From Brachionus koreanus (taxonomy: Eukaryota > Rotifera > Eurotatoria > Ploima > Brachionidae), in NCBI GenBank assembly GCA_016987375.1, contig PJRA01000444.1, positions 605,971 through 669,970 on the forward strand: a stretch of DNA of 64,000 nt, written 5' to 3'. Positions 60,726 through 64,000 of the stretch are shown here, piece after piece (within the stretch, counting starts at the first letter, position 1; each line of letters opens with the position of its first letter). The translations under genes were made by a program, and so were the position numbers. The notes beneath the pieces are model-generated. The model searched no databases, had not been told where the DNA came from, and was given only the letters and a program-made list of their open reading frames with translations.

Positions 60726-63700
60726 TTAATTGTCTTCATCTTTGGTCCACAAATCAAGCACATTTTCTTTGTCCATGTACAAATTAATCTCATATAGAAT
60801 TTGACCACTAATCTCGTCTGTCTTTACTTCAATAATATCTGCAGTAAATTCTTTGGTTGTTTGACACAAAAACTTCTCGAATTTCTCAATAACTTGTAGG
60901 TCCAATCTCAGCAGTTTTTTTGAATCAAGACCTGAAAATCTACACTTAATACAATAGCGAGGCATCATCTTAAAATTGTCTGCCAATTTTTCCAATTTGT
61001 TTAGATTAACCAACTGTTTTCGGCCATCATCAACGCATTCAATCATAACTAAGCGTTTGTTTATTTCCAATATTAAGCATCTAGCCCACGATCTTCCCAC
61101 TTGAACAGCACAATAATCACCACGTTTAAACGAATTTCCAAACAAATCAATAGTTTCCAAGCTATCCGAAAAATCGGAGTTGATTGATACAATTTTTTCT
61201 TTTTCTAAACTCTTTGAAGCATCAGCTATTTTTTGATAGTAGTCATTCATTGCTAGTTTTAGTTTCTCGTACGAGCTTTTAAGCTCAATTCTCTGGCACA
61301 AAAATCCGCATGGTGAGAATTCGCTAGGGAGTACACGTACCGGCACGCATTTTTGATCTGCACTTAAATTACTATATAGCTTAAATTTTTCTTCATCATT
61401 TTCTTCCAGATCTTTGATCCAATTGGAAGTTTCCTCACGTCTTCGCGAATCACATAAAGTCAAATTGTCTGAGTCGTGCAATGTTTGTATGCGTGTTGAT
61501 TCAGTTATGGCTGAAAATGTGTCTGACTGATAGTCATTATTTCTATGCTCACTGTGAATTAAAGTCATACACTTTGATTCATTGATTAAGTAATTCTCTT
61601 TATAAGTCGAACATAGAATATTTTCTGTTGTTTCATCCTGAAACGATTGCGAGTATTTGACTTGCTTGTGACACAGATTAATTTTAGCCGAGTTGTTAAG
61701 CATACAATTTGGCGATTGAGGAACAGATGACTGTACACGTTTGACATCAATAACTTTTATTTTATATTGATAATTTTCAATATTTGATTGTACATGTAAT
61801 GGGGTCATTACTTTGTCTAAAGATTCGATTAAAATTTCTAAATTGTCCAGACCAGATGAGTCGTTGTGACTTGACTTAAGCATGTCAATATACTTTGAAA
61901 AGCGTCTAAGCTGTTCTTGTTCTTCTTGTAGAAAACATCTATGCACATAGCTAGGCTCATTGAGAAATTCATCACAGTCAATGCGGTACAGTCTGTCATT
62001 GCCAACTGTCAATGTTTTGCAAAAATCAATCAAGTATACATTAGACATATTGGCTGTTTGATCGCATTGCACTACTAGACCACGTGACCATTTTCCTACT
62101 TGTATTGAATTAATAGCACATGGTTGAGACTTAAGGTCACCATTTAGTCTAACTAATGACGATTTATTTTCTTTATGCCATTGGTGAAATTTGGCTATAA
62201 ACTCCATTCTCTTTTCATTGTTAACACTTTGAACTATTCCAAAATGCTTTGCTGTATCCACATTAGTCAACATGACTTTGACTCGAGTTTTAAGATCAAG
62301 CTTAACTTGATTGTAAATTATACACTTTGTTTCAAAAAGTTCGGCAAGCAAATCTGGTCGAATCAAATCAACATTATACACATTATCTTTGAGATTTTTT
62401 ATTCTTAAAGTGATTTCTTTGCATGAGCGAATTTTGTCTTTCAAAATACTAGAAGACAGATTAAATTTGTAGGCCAACGGTTCCAATTCGTACAAATTTT
62501 CAGGTAATTTGAACAAATCATTTAGCTTTGCATACACAACTTCACCATAATCAACTAGTTCTAATTTGATGTTAAGCTCAGATTTTATTTTAAAAATGTC
62601 CAAAATCAATGCACGTGCTTGTTTGGGTTTAAAAATGCACACAAGTCCTGTTCTTATATCTTTACTTGTTAATTGATCAGACATGTTTGCCAAACAATCA
62701 TTTAATTTCTTATTTACTTCTTCTTTAATAATCAAACTAGCACTAAACTCGTTTGATGTTATAAAATTAATGAATTTAAATTTGTACTCTTGATCTATGT
62801 TCAATTTTGTCTGAGTTTTTAATTGTTTAAATTGTTTAAGATAATCAATTAAATTTTGTCCATTTATGTGTATTACAATTTCAATTGATTTTAAATTGTC
62901 GGATTGTAAAGGCACAAAATTGATTATTTTTTTCTCTAATGACCATTGCTTGTAAATGCTGGCTTGAAATGGTTGGTTTTGCAATATCTGTTTAAATTGA
63001 TCAATTAGCGCGTTGTTCTCGTAGGCGGATTCGTTAATTGACTGAGAAGCATCGAGAAAATTTGGCGAGCTAGAGTCCACGCCGTATAGTTTACAACAGA
63101 TGGCTTGCGGAGCTATGGACTGAACAGTTTCGCTGATTAGTATCAAATCAGCTAAGGATATTTTTTTGGTATAGCCGTAATCAATAAAAAAAGCTTGGTA
63201 TATGTCAGTATGAGCTGATACATATGTGTTTAATAAAATGACGCGTGCAAATTTGTCCGATTCTTTGACAGCATAAACTTTTCCCATTTGTGGTGGATTT
63301 TTAAGCTTTTTAAGTCCTAATTCAAGTTTTATTTGTTCTTGAATAAATTTTAGCTGTTTTTCAACATCATGTGGATGAATATAAAAGTTTATTAATGAGT
63401 TTACATGGCTTAGAGTATAGTAAGTGGAAAGACGTTGAGGTTGCTCTGGAAGTGAATCTGAATTGGTTGAGTGGATCTTGACTATTTTGTACAAGCCTTT
63501 TAGATCCAGTTCATGTGTCCATGAATCGATAACACTTAGTTTTATGACTTCACCATAGTAACGTGATTTGTGAATAAGCCGATGTATTGGTGTATGACGT
63601 TCTACGTGACCTAAGACTTTACATTTGATTAACATGAAAGGTATCTTTTCTAATACACGTATGGACCAATCTTGACTTGTCAGACATCTAAGACGAGTTT

Positions 63701-64000
63701 TTTTAACTGTCAAATGCTTTCCAGTGTCCAAGTTAAGAACAACACATTTGTCATCTTGTTCGTCTATTACTACACCTCGACATATGTCTTTGGAAGAGTC
63801 GTCTTTTTTTTCCTCTTCTATGACATGTTCAGCTAGTGAAAGAACTGAATCGCTTGGAAACACTGTTTTTGTACTAGAGCCACAATCAATTAGACACATG
63901 GACCCTATTTTAAATTTTATATCATCAGAATGGATTTGATAATCGAACAGTCCAGTACTGGTGTAAATTTTAGACATTTCACGTTTGTAAACATGATTAT
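60726..64000 (-). CDS. multi-Tudor-domain protein, 5' end at or beyond the window edge
   Basis: An uninterrupted frame of 1083 codons from ATG 63977; it stays open to the window edge, so the true start may lie outside. Repeated extended-Tudor cores are seen: FFIDYGYTKKISLADL near residue 264, LELVDYGEVVYAKLNDL near 476, VYLIDFCKTLTVGNDRL near 649 and MIECVDDGRKQLVNLNKL near 981. Each is followed by the usual proline/cysteine stretch before the SN-like half (for example PQAICCKLYGV, PRYCIKCRFSGL). Two weaker copies are in the first 170 residues. Proteins of this kind bind symmetrically dimethylated arginine of Piwi proteins in germ granules and serve the piRNA pathway (family knowledge). No MYND, RRM or KH domain is seen here; one could be upstream. 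An intronless 3.2-kb exon is unusual beside the split genes in the window. Confidence 0.88.
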   Translation of the reverse strand, partial: NHVYKREMSKIYTSTGLFDYQIHSDDIKFKIGSMCLIDCGSSTKTVFPSDSVLSLAEHVIEEEKKDDSSKDICRGVVIDEQDDKCVVLNLDTGKHLTVKKTRLRCLTSQDWSIRVLEKIPFMLIKCKVLGHVERHTPIHRLIHKSRYYGEVIKLSVIDSWTHELDLKGLYKIVKIHSTNSDSLPEQPQRLSTYYTLSHVNSLINFYIHPHDVEKQLKFIQEQIKLELGLKKLKNPPQMGKVYAVKESDKFARVILLNTYVSAHTDIYQAFFIDYGYTKKISLADLILISETVQSIAPQAICCKLYGVDSSSPNFLDASQSINESAYENNALIDQFKQILQNQPFQASIYKQWSLEKKIINFVPLQSDNLKSIEIVIHINGQNLIDYLKQFKQLKTQTKLNIDQEYKFKFINFITSNEFSASLIIKEEVNKKLNDCLANMSDQLTSKDIRTGLVCIFKPKQARALILDIFKIKSELNIKLELVDYGEVVYAKLNDLFKLPENLYELEPLAYKFNLSSSILKDKIRSCKEITLRIKNLKDNVYNVDLIRPDLLAELFETKCIIYNQVKLDLKTRVKVMLTNVDTAKHFGIVQSVNNEKRMEFIAKFHQWHKENKSSLVRLNGDLKSQPCAINSIQVGKWSRGLVVQCDQTANMSNVYLIDFCKTLTVGNDRLYRIDCDEFLNEPSYVHRCFLQEEQEQLRRFSKYIDMLKSSHNDSSGLDNLEILIESLDKVMTPLHVQSNIENYQYKIKVIDVKRVQSSVPQSPNCMLNNSAKINLCHKQVKYSQSFQDETTENILCSTYKENYLINESKCMTLIHSEHRNNDYQSDTFSAITESTRIQTLHDSDNLTLCDSRRREETSNWIKDLEENDEEKFKLYSNLSADQKCVPVRVLPSEFSPCGFLCQRIELKSSYEKLKLAMNDYYQKIADASKSLEKEKIVSINSDFSDSLETIDLFGNSFKRGDYCAVQVGRSWARCLILEINKRLVMIECVDDGRKQLVNLNKLEKLADNFKMMPRYCIKCRFSGLDSKKLLRLDLQVIEKFEKFLCQTTKEFTADIIEVKTDEISGQILYEINLYMDKENVLDLWTKDEDN

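Overview
The window looks like a piece of a small, very AT-rich animal genome. Coding sequence has the standard code. Most introns in the genes I could splice are about 50 nt (SLC41, thioredoxin, MARVEL and WASP-like genes). The recognisable genes are animal ones: novel protein kinase C with C2-C1-C1-kinase order, RAP74/TFIIF-alpha, ADP/ATP carrier, SLC41, Tudor and MARVEL proteins. Non-LTR retrotransposon debris is abundant. A monogonont rotifer such as Brachionus fits, but that is inference; nothing in the window proves the species.

Layout. 0-5.5 kb: SLC41 Mg2+ transporter (+, left end uncertain), mitochondrial ADP/ATP carrier (+), mitochondrial thioredoxin (-). 8-16.7 kb: a BTB protein with CRE-type sites upstream, a small convergent ORF, the large subunit of TFIIF split by one long intron, a small secreted or neuropeptide-like protein, and a WASP-like protein with WH1 and GBD-like regions but no VCA. 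17-20 kb: nested mobile elements (a hAT-type element holding a LINE tail, RTE-like RT debris, and an unrecognised element with TGACAAA subterminal repeats). 20-36 kb: a RING-like/WD40 gene, divergent 7TM receptors (one intact, one with a premature stop, one fragment), two tetraspan membrane proteins (MS4A-like and MARVEL), foldback elements with 10-bp target duplications, and LINE remnants. 36-42 kb: mostly gene-poor, probably upstream sequence of the kinase. 42.6-50.8 kb: one PKC-delta/theta-type gene in nine exons. 52-60 kb: three more genes and one inverted fragment of the RING-like/WD40 family. 60.7-64 kb: a multi-Tudor protein running to or past the right edge.

How the genes relate. The conserved genes are unrelated housekeeping and signalling genes, as expected in a metazoan contig. 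The lineage-specific part is the RING-like/coiled-coil/WD40 family (four members plus a fragment) and the divergent 7TM family. Both show local duplication and decay, as expected of fast-evolving receptor or immune-type families. Both sit among the densest transposon debris.

The strongest new structural observations are: (1) two foldback elements of about 0.3 kb, each with a perfect 10-bp target-site duplication and shared termini; (2) a hAT-like element with an 8-bp duplication that was itself hit by a LINE tail with a 14-bp duplication; (3) two related elements whose ends carry repeated TGACAAA motifs; (4) a RING-like zinc domain that has lost one canonical ligand in all four paralogues and keeps an extra histidine; (5) a WASP-family protein without its Arp2/3-activating end. 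Two assembly gaps (34243-34557 and 48368-48448) limit two of these regions.
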